A stretch of 60,000 bases of DNA from Tubulanus polymorphus (lineage: Eukaryota; Nemertea; Palaeonemertea; Tubulaniformes; Tubulanidae), in contig NC_134032.1 of assembly GCF_964204645.1 (NCBI RefSeq), positions 13,264,275 through 13,324,274 on the forward strand, given 5' to 3'. The translations under genes were made by a program, and so were the position numbers. A model generated the notes under the pieces. It saw nothing but the letters and a program-made list of their open reading frames with translations, was not told the origin of the DNA and searched no databases. This document shows positions 40,099 through 60,000 of the stretch, piece after piece. Each line of letters begins with the position of its first letter. Within the stretch, counting starts at the first letter, position 1.

Positions 40099-40554
40099 GT
40101 TTATTACACTCCAACCATTTCTATGGTATATGGAGGAAAAAACCAGTATTTAGAATTAATTACATAAACTGTAATAAAAGCGTTTAAACTGAATACGGAC
40201 TGCGTCACCAGTCACAGATGTTGAGATATTTGGAACTACAGCAATTGAATTTGATAAATATCGTAAATGCAAATAGTTAATGCAGTGAAAATATATATAT
40301 ATAGCATCGCACACTCCTAGGGCAGGTGTGTGCGAGTGTTGGTGAATGTCCGTAACACTAACCGCAGCTGAATAAACATCCCTTCAAATGGAAAACAGTT
40401 TGTTCAAACGAATCCGATGATTAAACCTCAATTTCATTTGGAAATAATCGGCAAATTTATCATTTTCAAATCATCAAAATCGTATTGAATTCGGTATGCA
40501 TTTTGTCTCCTATTTATAGCTTAGATTCTTAGGGCCCGTTTTTAAAGAAAAAAA

Positions 40555-40689
40555 CCAGGGGCCAGTTGCTCAAAAGTTTGTTAGAGTTAACCAGTGGATA
40601 GTTGATATGGTGACAATTGAAATTTCATTGTTACTATGGTATTTAACGGCCGGTTATCTTTAACCAACTTTTGAGCAACTGGCCCCTGG
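40555..40689. mobile_element. 135-bp palindromic MITE, GGGGCCAGTTG ends
   Basis: The first ~24 bases (CCAGGGGCCAGTTGCTCAAA...) are an exact inverted copy of the last ~24. The similarity continues inward (TTAACC.. / ..GGTTA) with more mismatches. No coding capacity. A diverged relative lies at 56090-56178. Confidence 0.8.
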
Positions 40690-41359
40690 TCTTTCACTGG
40701 TCTCTCGCCATAATATATACAGGCGTGAGTGGTGGAGCTCTGCGGAACTGTTGAATTGTTCTGAAGACTCGTCGGTAACGGGGCGAGGAGCGACACCTGT
40801 CCCTCTTATAGTTCTCAACCCGAGGGAACTGCGCGAAGTGTTTTGAAATGTTTTTGCGGCTCTCGTCAGCTCCCGCGCCCGTATTAACCTAACCTTATCG
40901 CATATATTCATTATTGGTACTTTACTTAGATTTAGATCCATTCAGCGCCATGTGGCGCATCGATTCTATTGTAAATATCCAACTGATGATGAAGTTTATT
41001 TGCGAGAAATCCTTTCACCTAAAATACTGCTAACGGCTGGTTGGCTTAACCTACGTCTGTTAATATGATTGATAAAATCAATAATCTATCATTTAATATT
41101 CATGGCTAACAGTTGTCTGTCTATTGAAGTTAATTATGCAAACAAATAAACAGTTTTAATGACCTTTTCCTTTTCAAAAGATGAAAAGAAATAGAAAAAC
41201 ACAAATTTGGAATGCTCCGACTTTTGGACTAAAACGAATGCCTGGAAAGATCGCTCTGCTTCCTCGCTGTACGCGGCAAACAGATTCTTCGATAACCTTT
41301 TGAAACTGACGAATTTTTAAAGTGACAAGCAGGGTCGAGATTCGCGGAGGTATCTATAT

Positions 41360-41565
41360 GGTTAAACACTGGACCCAGTTCCACAGTTGTGTGGGTATAA
41401 TTCGACTCTGGATCTAGTTCCACAGTTCTGTGTTTATTGATCATGAATCCAATTCCACAGTTGTGCGGGTTCGATTTTTTTTTTCTGAACTCAGTTCCAC
41501 TTCTGCGCGGGTTCATTTTGATCCTTGATCCAATTCCACAGTTGTGTGCGGGTTCATTTTATTTA
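41360..41565 (+). repeat. Diverged 39-bp repeat cluster
   Basis: Five units, e.g. CTGGACCCAGTTCCACAGTT and ATCCAATTCCACAGTTGTG, same orientation. Confidence 0.7.
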
Positions 41566-42388
41566 GATGGCTCATCTATATAGATTTTAAGATAATTGAA
41601 AATGAACTATAACTTTGCCTCCAGTGCTCTGATTGAATCTAAACTATAACATGTGTTGATTAAAACTCTACAGTTTAAAAGCGCTGCATGGTGCATCTAC
41701 GACTAACAACGACGATACGTGTATCAAGCGAGGATTCTACTTCTTTTAGTGTCGCCGTTGGAGCAACGCAGTATCAACGCAGGCTGCGTATATATATAAA
41801 TGCGCAGGGTTTCCACCACAATAAACTTCAGTCGCGCTGAGATTCATAATATCATCATATTTCAATCGGCTGGATAGCGCGAGGATCGTAGACCTCGCCA
41901 TGAACGTCGTTTATCATCCGTTACCGCTTGAAGAGACTGATAAATTCGTCAATGGGTGAGCATTTCCAATTTTCAACGTACTCGGGCTCCTCGACATTTG
42001 TTAGAGTCGGTTGTTAAAATGGTCGAACGCACCCGACTCAGGAAAACACGGAAACATGAGGCAGATACATGTTTCCGTACGTTTCCGTGTCGCGTGGAAA
42101 GGGGAAACTCGGGTTTCGGGAAATATCGTTCCCGAGTCTGATTCCGTGTTTCCGTGCATACAGTGAATTATTATCATCCATGGTTTACAGTGAAATCTCG
42201 TTATCACGATATAGCGATTTATTGGTTATTGAATACCTATAGAATTCCCTCCCGAATAATAAGATCATTTTGATAATTTCATAAACTAATATTACGAACT
42301 ATCGGTTATAACGAACAGACTCGCCGGTAACAGGGTTTCACCGTATAAATAGAACAATCGGTTTAAACGACTTCAGATTTCCTGGCCC

Positions 42389-42483
42389 CTGGACCCAGTT
42401 CCAGTTGACTCAGATATAACTCATTGAAAATGAACTAATTTTAACTTAGAATTAACTCTAACACAAAACTGTGGAACTGAATG
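42389..42483. mobile_element. MITE-like palindrome with GGACCCAGTTCCA end
   Basis: The left end is CTGGACCCAGTTCCAGTTGA and the right end is AACTGTGGAACTG. The centre carries TCATTGAAAATGAAC, shared with 46662-46768. Confidence 0.5.
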
Positions 42484-42521
42484 CCGAATATTATTTCGTT
42501 ACGAGGTTCCACTTAACACCA

Positions 42522-42543
42522 ATTCAATCAATCAATCAATCAA
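42522..42543. repeat. Short CAAT repeat
   Basis: About five tandem CAAT units. Confidence 0.8.
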
Positions 42544-44748
42544 GTTAGTCGATTCTTATTTCAAAATGAAACGGGTCCTATTCTGTTTCGAGTCGAGGGC
42601 CGTGTCGACTCCCTTCTATTTTAGTAATACTGAACTTTGAAACGCGTGTTTGCAAACTATTCTCCGGGATTTTCCGCTTGTTCGTTTAGACGTGATCGAA
42701 TCTAAATAGGAGTTGACCTCCCCGATTCTTCAAGGGCGAAGTATGTATTTTCCGCTGCAAGTCAAATATGTCAACAGCGTTTATCTTATCGCGTCGAGTA
42801 GGTAGGTTTAGACGACATGACTGCTAAAGCATGCGGTTTCTGACTCAAGCTATTTAGACACAGTAAAATGCACGCGGCTCGTCAATATTTAAGCGGAACC
42901 GCCTGAAAAAACGGCAGCGATTGCGTCGGCCCGGTATAACGTGTGGAATAGATCGCGAGTTGGGTTCATTTCTAACTCGTTCGGAACTCGGTCTTGGGAA
43001 AAAGTTTGAAACTTTGATGCTCAGATGCGTATGGCCTATGAGCTATGTCCATTGATATAACGAAGGTCTAAATTAATGAACAAATTTAATTAAGATATAT
43101 TATGTTGCGATAGCTGTTAGTGTTATTGGTTTCTGATTTGTATATTTCTTAAGATAGAAAATGTACAGAATTAAATCTTTTGCTGGTTACCCCGCAACGT
43201 TACGGACCTGTCGCGGCCCCAGCTGCGGCGTCAATGCCCTCTATTAGGCTTATTAGAAGTCGAATTTATGCACGTTTGGGCCATTGGTGAATATCTAAGT
43301 TTGGTTTTGCTGATTAAGGTGATACAATTCTGCACGTACGAAATTCTCTGCACCTGGTTTTGAAAAAACACACGCTTCGAAAAGAATATGCGTCCGTTAG
43401 GACTTGTAGAGAATATTGCCTATGGTTGGTATAAATAGTCATTCTCGTCTGAACTCCAATCACAGATTGCGCCGTACATTGAAATATGTTTATTATGTGT
43501 ATAGTACATTTTATCGATATAGCCTAATTTCTATTAATCGTGTTAAAGACTCGAGACAAACTTTGGTTCATTGTCAACAACTGGAGGAAGATCAAGTTTT
43601 ACTGCACAACGGCAGCGTTAGCGGGCTCGTGCGCAGAGCATCGGCACGCCTTGTTGTGGGCCTCGACGGGTGCAGAAAATCGACTAGCACGGGATTAAAA
43701 GCGCGTGACCTTCGTGCGCAAAATAGCACAAACAAATCTGCATTAATTAACCTTGTTTCAATTTGTTTCGATTTACTCTAATCGTCAGTGGTAACCACAT
43801 TTTGTGAATGTGAGTTTTGAACGAGTTGATTCAATTCAGGATAGAGTTTGATTTCATTCAAACAGCATTAAATAGCACTTTCTCAGATGATTGTTGATAA
43901 ATGAATTTTAATAGACATTTCTAATTTGATATTTGATTAATGATGACAATAAATAGAGTTAAAATAATTGAAGAAAAAAACTTTTTCAGTTGCCCATTGG
44001 ACCCGGTTTCATGTTGTCTAGCCAGATTTAGATCCACTGTCCAAAAGACAGTCCCAGCACTTAGCACCATCGCTTACTGTCCTCCCGATGGTTCTTTGCG
44101 TTATAAGGCGGCGATGGGTCTACGCGCTGTCTTCGGGCATAATTCGAATATATTCGAAATAGTTTTCTTTCTCGAAAACCATGACGTAAGTTTTTCACCT
44201 TGGCCTTTCCAGAAAACGAACATTACGTGCGTGTATCAGAAATAAATCAACCAAAAAAATAACCGCCTGTTTCATTGATCGACCGGACCCGATTTCAAAA
44301 GAAATACCGTTTCTGCCTTGAAGAGTTTTTTCCAATGACTTAGTTTCGTGCCTTGTGACTTGTTTTCACAGTAGTCCCAGTGTTATTATACCACCAGTAA
44401 TTATGAACCGGGTCATCATTGAAGTTGACGTAAACAATCTATATAATAACATGTATGTAAGCGCTGTGTAAAGGGTGATAAAGCAGAATGATTTCTGCCC
44501 CCGGTACATACATATTACATACCTCTCAACGCTGGCAAAAATTAACAGAGTAATGAGTGCAAAAAACCTTTCATATATAACACGTAAAACTGAATAAGTT
44601 CAGAACAAATGCGGCCGTAGAATCTCGTATGGTGAAAACTGTTCGATCGTTGCGTATTTGAATATTTGAAATAACGGTCGTTTGGTCGTTGGTGGTTTTT
44701 GTCGGGATTTCATTTGTTTCTGTTGACTATATTGAGACGTAAGTCGAT

Positions 44749-54113
<9,365 letters not shown>

Positions 54114-55300
54114 CTGATACGTATAAAAATTGACTGAATATTGTATCATCGTTGTTATTGCCCGAAGCAAGCAATGCGCAAGAGAAACGAAATTCATTCG
54201 AAGTAGACATAAAAGATTTGTTGTTGAAGTTCAAGGTCGTACGATGATATGGTTAACCGTCGCGCGCCATCGATCGATGGCGTCACAACGAGCTGTGCCG
54301 GATTTAGAAAATGTGTGAAACTTTTATCTATCGCTAGAAGGCAATGTCATAGGAGGGAGCCATCTTTCACGGAAGGAAACTTCACACAATGCCTGTAGAG
54401 TCTTGAGTCGGGCCCGGTTCCACTGTTGTGTCTCAATAGTCAAATCATTCGAAAACGAACTGGGTCAGAGTTAACTCTAAATGACTCACACCTGTGGGAC
54501 AGGTACTTGCTGGATATGTGGTTTAATCAATTGAAATAGGTAGACAGGTTAATAGATATTTCATATTCATTGGAATATTTGACTGAATATGTCGAATTTG
54601 CAACATTAGTATGTTAATTAAACCACTTATAGAAATGTTGGCACTGGTGTCACATATTATTATTGATTATTATTAATGATGTACGATGTATTTTCTTCCA
54701 TTCCACTCTTTTCATTCCATTTGTAAGAAAGGTGATTACCAAAAGTGCGTGTAAAAAATGTATATTCGTGGGGCATATATATCCTCGAAATGGGTTGAAA
54801 ATCGTGTATTTCTTAAATTCTGGCGCCCAGTTAAGTCACTGTACTCATCACTTATGTATAAGTCTAAAAATGTCGTAAATCGTAAGGCCTGTCAAGATTA
54901 GTCTATGACCGGTCTGGATGAAATCTGAGCCTTGACAGTGCAACTTGCAGGCTGTTGGTCCCGAAAGGCGCAAGCAAATGTTTCAGTTGGTTTTTTTAAA
55001 TGCCGGGTGCCCGTATCATTAGTACGTTGTACTTTTGATTCGTTTTTATTTACAGAGAGTATAAGGGTTTTCATTGGCAAATCGGACCAGAATCCACCGA
55101 CTTTATTTTAACGATTTTTCATAGATTTTTATGTTCATCATTTTACAACAAATGTAGTTTATCAAATTTCGTTTTTTAAGAATTTCGATCGAGTGTCAAA
55201 TTTGCCTTTTGTTTGTTTATATTTGCGACGGTGAAGTCACGCGAAGGTTATTTACATTCTTAATCGAAATAAAACACGAATTGGATCGAATAAAATGTTT
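54114..55300 (+). other. Probable 3' UTR / 3' flank of the zinc transporter
   Basis: This non-coding stretch follows the TAA at 54111-54113. Candidate polyadenylation signals AATAAA lie at 55268-55273 and 55289-55294. A MITE-like palindrome (54409-54503) sits inside the interval. The true transcript end cannot be told from sequence alone, and earlier variant signals are possible. Confidence 0.4.
54409..54503. mobile_element. MITE-like palindrome in the transporter 3' region
   Basis: The left part is GGCCCGGTTCCACTGTTGTG and the right part is CTCACACCTGTGGGACAGG. The centre TCGAAAACGAACTGGGTC resembles that of 46662-46768. Diverged. Confidence 0.4.
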
Positions 55301-56089
55301 CAGTTGAAATTTTAATCACGACGATAAGAATCCTAGTTTCTTTTTTTTTTTTATTTTCCAAATTATGAAATGCTGTTAGAGAGAACTAAGATTAGCATTT
55401 TTTTAAATGCCTATTTTTTTAGAAAGAAAAGTCCTGATTTCTTGTTAAAGATAATTTGCACGGCAATGGAGAATGTCTTTCTTTTAGTAAAACGTAGCCA
55501 TTTTGTACATGAATATTAAACATTACTTTTCATTTATCGTGGAGATGTTCTACGGAGCACTGCACCGCTACTGTGGCAAGTGAGGATCCGCCAAGTTGGC
55601 CAGTCGTTTACTCGGGCTTAATTTCGATTAACAAATATGAATGTGCTTTTGCCGAAAAGTAAATCGAGTTACGTATAAAGGAAGTACTATACCAAGCCCC
55701 TAATTGACAACCTGTTTGGATTCGGGAGCCTAAATGGGGTGAAAATGGCTACGTAAAAGAAAGATATTTATTTCACTCCAACCGTAGGAATAGTAATAAC
55801 TACGTGAATGTAAAATGACTGTAAAATCGCACCATCTGGTGTATGCGGGTATAAACCCTATTGAAAAAGTAGCCGTACCCGTGAAGCTTTGTAGGTAAAC
55901 TTGATTTCATCAGTGATTTCATCAAAAATACTTCGTTTTGCTTTAATCATTGCTTCAGTAGCTTCGTCAGTTCAATTTAATGCTTCGCACTACAATATGT
56001 ACTATCAAAAGCTGGTATTTCTAATGAAATCAAGTAGATCTATTAAGTGCAACCAGTCATCACGTTCATTGGTATGACGCTAGGGTTGC

Positions 56090-56178
56090 TGTTGGTTAGG
56101 ATTAACCAGTGGTAGACATAACGATGATTAGAATGTAATTTATCCGCTGTATGTTAATTTCGAACAACTGGCCCCAGG
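56090..56178. mobile_element. Partial relative of the 40555-40689 MITE
   Basis: It shares GTTAGGATTAACCAGTGG on the left and ACAACTGGCCCCAGG on the right with the 135-bp element. Its left terminus is lost. Confidence 0.5.
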
Positions 56179-56824
56179 TCAATAAAGCTCCTCGACAAAT
56201 AAATGAGTGATTTTCTTCAGATATTTCTAATCCAACGCTAAACAATAAAATACCTCTCTCTATATATAATTATACATGTGATGTGCATATACTCTACGCC
56301 TATTTCGTATACGATGATGCTTTAAAACACTGAGAATTGTCGCGGATTCTTGTGATAATGTATAATAGTGTAATGTGAATCCCGATTTCATTCAATGTTA
56401 TTGAGTTATACGGAGTATCGTAGGGCCGTAGGTAGCAGGGGCGAACGTCGGTTTTCGTAGATGAGTTAGTCTCGAATGTAGTTCGGTCTTACGCATTTCA
56501 CGACGTCGACCATCTTTGAAATAGGTCCGAGCTACGGTGACTGTACTCAATCCCGTGGTAATTTCCGCGCTTGTTCCGACTAACTGACATTCGGTTTCAT
56601 TTCATTTCGTCCGCAAATATTCGACTAACTCCGATAACCGAAGTTCGCCAGGACTGCAAAAGACTGATAAGAAACCTAGGCACCGCAGCACCGATTAAGA
56701 GCCAGGAGAAGATACTTGGCTTAGTAGGGTAATCAGTGACGCACCCTGCTTCGCATGCACCTAGACTGCGAAATTGTATGCCAATCTATACGGTCAAATA
56801 CGGAGTCAAACTGAAATGAAATAA

Positions 56825-56895
56825 AAAAGTAGACTCCGTCTTTTACTTCGGTAAAGTACGGACTGGTAATTCTACCCGAGTTGGTGTCAGAATGG
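56825..56895 (+). repeat. 92-bp repeat family, single unit
   Basis: One unit: AGTAGACTCCGTCTTTTACT ... GAGTTGGTGTCAGAATGG. Confidence 0.6.
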
Positions 56896-57399
56896 CACGA
56901 ACGGTTTACGACAGGTCGGGGGTGGGGAGGGGGGCTTTACGTGAAACCACTCATGGGGGCTTATTGAGGGAAATGCTCTATCGTTCCACGCATTGACGCG
57001 ATCAATGCAATCATTCTCAAATTCTACATCTGTAACAGAGAAGCAACAATAAGTTGGAGCGTTTAGCTAAGGAAGTGACCGGTGCACGCATGGATAATAA
57101 TTTTGCGTTTACTTTCTGTGATGAAATTCTATATCAGCGGAAAGATATCATAATGTATAAAAAAAAAAAGTCAAAACGAGTCGTTTATTTTTTCATAATA
57201 TAAAAAATATTACTATATAAATTGATATTTAAAATAAGAAGTGGATGTAAAAAGTTTATTCTATATGTAAAATATATCATTTCAACGTCATGTGTTTAAA
57301 AGCGTTAACCCGTGTATAGATATATCATAAATAAAACGAAACTATTTCATCAAAAAATAGCGGTTGTTTAGTTTTCAATCTTAAAACGTACATATTATA

Positions 57400-57600
57400 A
57401 GCAAGCGTGGATCCAGAGGGGGTCGGAGGTGAAAAGATTCTACCGGATATTGTATGTTAAAATTCCTGTGGCACAGACTGCTTTCAGGCTTAAGCAGTGC
57501 ACACTATTTTCAAAATTTCTGCATAAAGGGTATTAAGTGCCCTTCTCATTTGATTTGACCCCCTCCCCTTTTCTTCAAGTTTACATCCGCCCAAGATAAG
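57400..57600. repeat. Probable GTGGATCCAGAGGGGG-type dispersed element
   Basis: It begins GCGTGGATCCAGAGGGGGTC and closes GACCCCCTCCCC ... ACATCCGCCC. Similar closing text (ATCCTGGATCCGC, ATCCTCGATCCGCCCC) occurs near 38435 and 58850, so a family is likely. Confidence 0.4.
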
Positions 57601-57734
57601 GATTAAATGATGCCGGGATTGTGCAATCAATTTGAAATTTAATTGGCCCTTTAAATGAAAATAAATAAATGAATTTTCATTGAACAGAGATCCTGCCTCT
57701 GCCGTACGCGAACGAATACTAAAGCCCCTAATTT

Positions 57735-57785
57735 TTACTTCCGGTTCGAAGATTGTTTACATTGGATTCAAGATGGCCGCACGTG
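57735..57785 (+). promoter_or_regulatory. Promoter-like patch with ETS, CCAAT and YY1-type motifs
   Basis: Within 45 bases lie ACTTCCGG (57737-57744, ETS type), ATTGG (57761-57765, reverse CCAAT) and CAAGATGGCCGC (57769-57780, YY1 type). This combination is typical of TATA-less housekeeping promoters, with the YY1-type motif just downstream of the start on the sense strand. It lies about 800 bases upstream of the coding start at 58574, so a non-coding first exon spliced near 58538 would fit. The ATG within the YY1 motif would give an eight-codon upstream reading frame (57773-57799). The assignment is inferred from motifs only. Confidence 0.45.
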
Positions 57786-58573
57786 TGTTGTTGACATAAG
57801 AGAAAGTAATTTGTGTGACGTAAAAAACCTTTGAATTACGCGTAACATAAAGGTGAATATATAGGTTTTTTTTGCTAAGTAACTTGGATCATAGGGGCTT
57901 GTAACAAACCTTTCTTTGTCTTTCTTTTCCAATTCTTTTTTTTGAAGAAGCTTCACAATTCCAAACTCAACTTGCAGCTGACACCCACCCAGCCTTGGCT
58001 TGCCCTTTGGCTTTGGCTTTGGCTAGGAGGTCTGCCCAGCCCTAGACCTTGTTGCATCAATTCGTTATTATATAGAACTAAAATTAGCTTTCAAATCTTG
58101 AAATTAGGTTAGGTACATAACCATTATAGGGACACCTAAACTGCAGTCGCTCCATTGTGTCAGTTTTTACTGTGAAGATGTAAGTAGTCTTTCACTAAAC
58201 AACTTTACCGTGTAATTGATATTTAATTAGGGCAAAAAAAGCATTTCAAGAATAGTTCAGTGAGTGAGAATAATGGAACCTCTTATGCAGGTCTATTTGC
58301 TCGAATAAAACCTTATAGTGAAAAAAATGAAATATCAATGAAAAGCTTTTAGGATTAAACTAATCCAGCGAGGACTGGTTTTGGCTTGTTTTCAGCGCTC
58401 CCTAAAAGACAGGCCTGGCTTACAGCGCAGATAGATGTAATTTTTGAATCAGTATTCCTAAAAGCAGACATAAGATAAAATGTTCAATTTTTCGTTTTTC
58501 AAATTTTTGTTGATTTTTTGCTCTAACTTTTTTTCTAGAGTAAATTTTGCGGTCAGAAAGTGGGACTGAAAAC

Positions 58574-59443
58574 ATGGCTGATCAGCCGATGGAAGAAGGG
58601 CGCTCCGTTAGTGGGAAACAGCGCCGCCGAAAATCAGGTCAGTGTCGGTATCGAAACTCATGATCAATTCACACGAACTATAGAATAGGAATCTAGGTAG
58701 ATAGTTAGATCAGATCAGATCTGAAAAGTCCATCAAGATAAGTCTAGATTTTAACAAATTTGCTGGAGGAGGCCCCCAGATGTCCTACAGCGCCAGCTTT
58801 GAAGTATTGTTAATGCTTTTTTCTGTCCCCCTTTGAAGAAATCCTCGATCCGCCCCCTGGCTATGGACTCAATTCTGTACCCCTTCCCTTATTCACGATT
58901 GAAGTGTGAAGTGTGGACGATCAGTTTTTAAAAGCCTACTGATAAAATGTCTAATGTCTGGTGTTTGGTCTGGTGTCTGGTGAAGCATTGAACATACATG
59001 TGAAGTTTGGATGCCCAGTGTTTGTAGTAGTTCATCGTCAATCCAATTCTAGACGATTGGTTTTTGAAAAAACATCGAAAACAGTTTTTCATCTGCCCGC
59101 TATTCTTTTTTAGATCAACCGAAGAAAAGTTTAAAAAGTTCAAAAAAATCATCGAACCAAAGCCTAGCCACACAAAATAGCACAACCGCGGTCGAGGAAG
59201 GGGTGGATGCTGGTGCGATGGAGATTTCCGAAACTCCGTCTGTTGTTACTAGCGAGGCCGTCATTCAAGTCGACTCACCTCCGATTGTTGTCCCCATACC
59301 TGAAGGAGAAGGAACAAAAGAACCTGCTAGAAAAGAACCTACGAAACGCCGCGCGTCGAGAAAGTCACTGATATCGAAAGAGAACCCGGTTTTTATCGAT
59401 ATCGATGATATTGAATATAACAGCGATGAGGAACCGAATTATG
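58574..59443 (+). CDS. 5' part of an unidentified gene: basic/serine-rich N-terminus with an acidic patch (partial)
   Basis: Two exons join in frame: 58574-58637 (64 nt, donor GTCAGT) and 59114-59443 (330 nt, acceptor TTCTTTTTTAG, donor GTATGT). The ATG has an A at -3 (AACATGG). The predicted product starts MADQPMEEGRSVSGKQRRRKS, continues through a lysine/serine-rich stretch (KKSLKSSKKSS), a proline/valine segment (SPPIVVPIPEGEG), a basic segment (KRRASRKS) and an acidic patch (FIDIDDIEYNSDEEPNY), about 131 residues before running out of the window. Low complexity and basic clusters suggest a disordered, possibly nuclear N-terminus; that is inference and I do not recognise the family. A pyrimidine tract and CTAG at 58538 suggest that the first coding exon also carries 5' UTR. 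Reading past 59443 enters the 92-bp repeat and ends at a stop at 59578, so the splice is preferred. Confidence 0.6.
58905..59075 (+). repeat. CGATCAGTTTTTGAA repeat inside an intron
   Basis: GGACGATCAGTTTTTAAAAG and, further on, GACGATTGGTTTTTGAAAA match the repeat at 365-545. It lies in the intron between the two coding exons of the last gene. Confidence 0.55.
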
Positions 59444-59449
59444 GTATGT

Positions 59450-59935
59450 ATTCACTCCTGAATCACGGGGGACTGAGTAAGATTCTACATGAGTTAATGA
59501 CTGAGTTAGAGAGAGACAATGGACTCTGCCTCTTACTCAGTAGAATTGAGAAGTACTGGGAAAATTCTACCACAAAGTAACGTCGAAATTGGTAAAATTC
59601 TACCCCGAGTCGGTGTCTTATACTGAGTAAAAGTTTGTGAAATACAGTAGATTCTGTCTCTTAATGCAATCAAGTTGAGACTGGTAAAATTCTACCCCGA
59701 GTTGGGATCAAATACTGAGTCAGAGTTTGTGAAATACTGTAGACTCTGTGTCTTACTCGGGGTTTAAGTAAAGACCGCTAAATTCTATGCTGATTTAGCG
59801 TCGAATACTGAGCCGAAGTTTGATAATTACAGTAAACTTTGTTTCTTACTGTAAGAAAGTTAATGAGTCTGAATTCTACCCCAAGTTTGGGTGAAAAACT
59901 GAGTAAGAGTCTGAGAAATACAGGTATTTGAATGT
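59450..59935 (+). repeat. 92-bp repeat family in the last gene's intron
   Basis: About five units. Successive TCTGTCTCTTA-type motifs are 92 bases apart (59650 and 59742). The first, rearranged unit starts a few bases after the GTATGT donor at 59444 and is open in the exon's frame until a stop at 59578. Confidence 0.8.
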
Positions 59936-60000
59936 TTTAATAAGATAAAAGTCTTTGAGCGTGTCCCCTACTAAATCCGTACGCCGATATCGATATTTTC

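Larger units (their letters stand above)
39214..44748. other. Intergenic stretch upstream of the zinc transporter
   Basis: Holds the 135-bp MITE, a 39-bp repeat cluster and a MITE at 42389. A GTAAGT at 44739, nine bases before the transporter ATG, could be the donor of an alternative untranslated exon. No core promoter motif was recognised. Confidence 0.45.

Noticed and set aside
43940-44245. Possible exon with CTTTTTCAG acceptor and GACGTAAGT donor just upstream of the transporter
   Set aside because: The peptide shows no family feature, the transporter already has a plausible ATG after an in-frame stop, and the sites may be chance.
57768-57956. 62-codon minus-strand frame across the promoter-like patch
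   Set aside because: The motif layout (YY1 type on +) favours transcription in the + direction, and the frame has no supporting splice or homology signal.

Overview
This is a window of nuclear DNA from an animal, most likely a marine invertebrate. The genes have introns with GT..AG ends, coding sequence is sparse, and the DNA is crowded with microsatellites, short inverted-repeat elements (MITE-like), SINE-like and LINE-like remnants and dispersed minisatellites. A lophotrochozoan (mollusc, annelid or brachiopod-like) is my best guess from the general texture. That is inference; nothing here fixes the species.

Layout. 1-44.7 kb is almost gene-free. It holds one possible first coding exon (2318-2514, +), one possible terminal exon (39038-39213, +), two LINE remnants (6699-7178 and 29860-30490), a Penelope-like endonuclease scrap (37232-37335, -), two copies of a tRNA-derived SINE, several palindromic MITE-like elements, and large simple-sequence tracts: GAGGGA at 3.4 kb, CAC at 14 kb, TA at 15.6 kb, CT/CCCT at 19.8 kb and CGTT at 33.3 kb. 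A 39-bp minisatellite forms a ~30-copy array at 8.3-9.6 kb. Diverged pieces of it lie at seven other places, all in the same orientation.

44.7-55.3 kb is the one complete, confidently recognised gene: a nine-exon SLC30-type zinc transporter (ZnT2/3/8-like, 384 residues, + strand). All exon joins keep frame and both intramembrane HxxxD zinc sites are present. Its introns and 3' region have been invaded by foldback elements, MITEs, minisatellite fragments and a TA microsatellite.

57.7-60 kb is the 5' part of a second + strand gene. It has a promoter-like patch with ETS, CCAAT and YY1-type motifs, then two coding exons (58574-58637, 59114-59443) of a lysine/serine-rich protein with an acidic patch that I do not recognise. 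It runs off the window. The intron after its second exon is filled with a 92-bp repeat family also found at 4, 23.4, 27.3 and 56.8 kb.

The zinc transporter would load zinc into vesicles. Nothing in the window suggests that the neighbouring genes act with it. I did not find an obvious new molecular system. The most informative structures are a MITE inserted inside a SINE (with an unoccupied SINE copy 21 kb away showing the empty site), the strand-coherent 39-bp repeat family whose unit shares its core with MITE termini, and the large foldbacks in the transporter introns.
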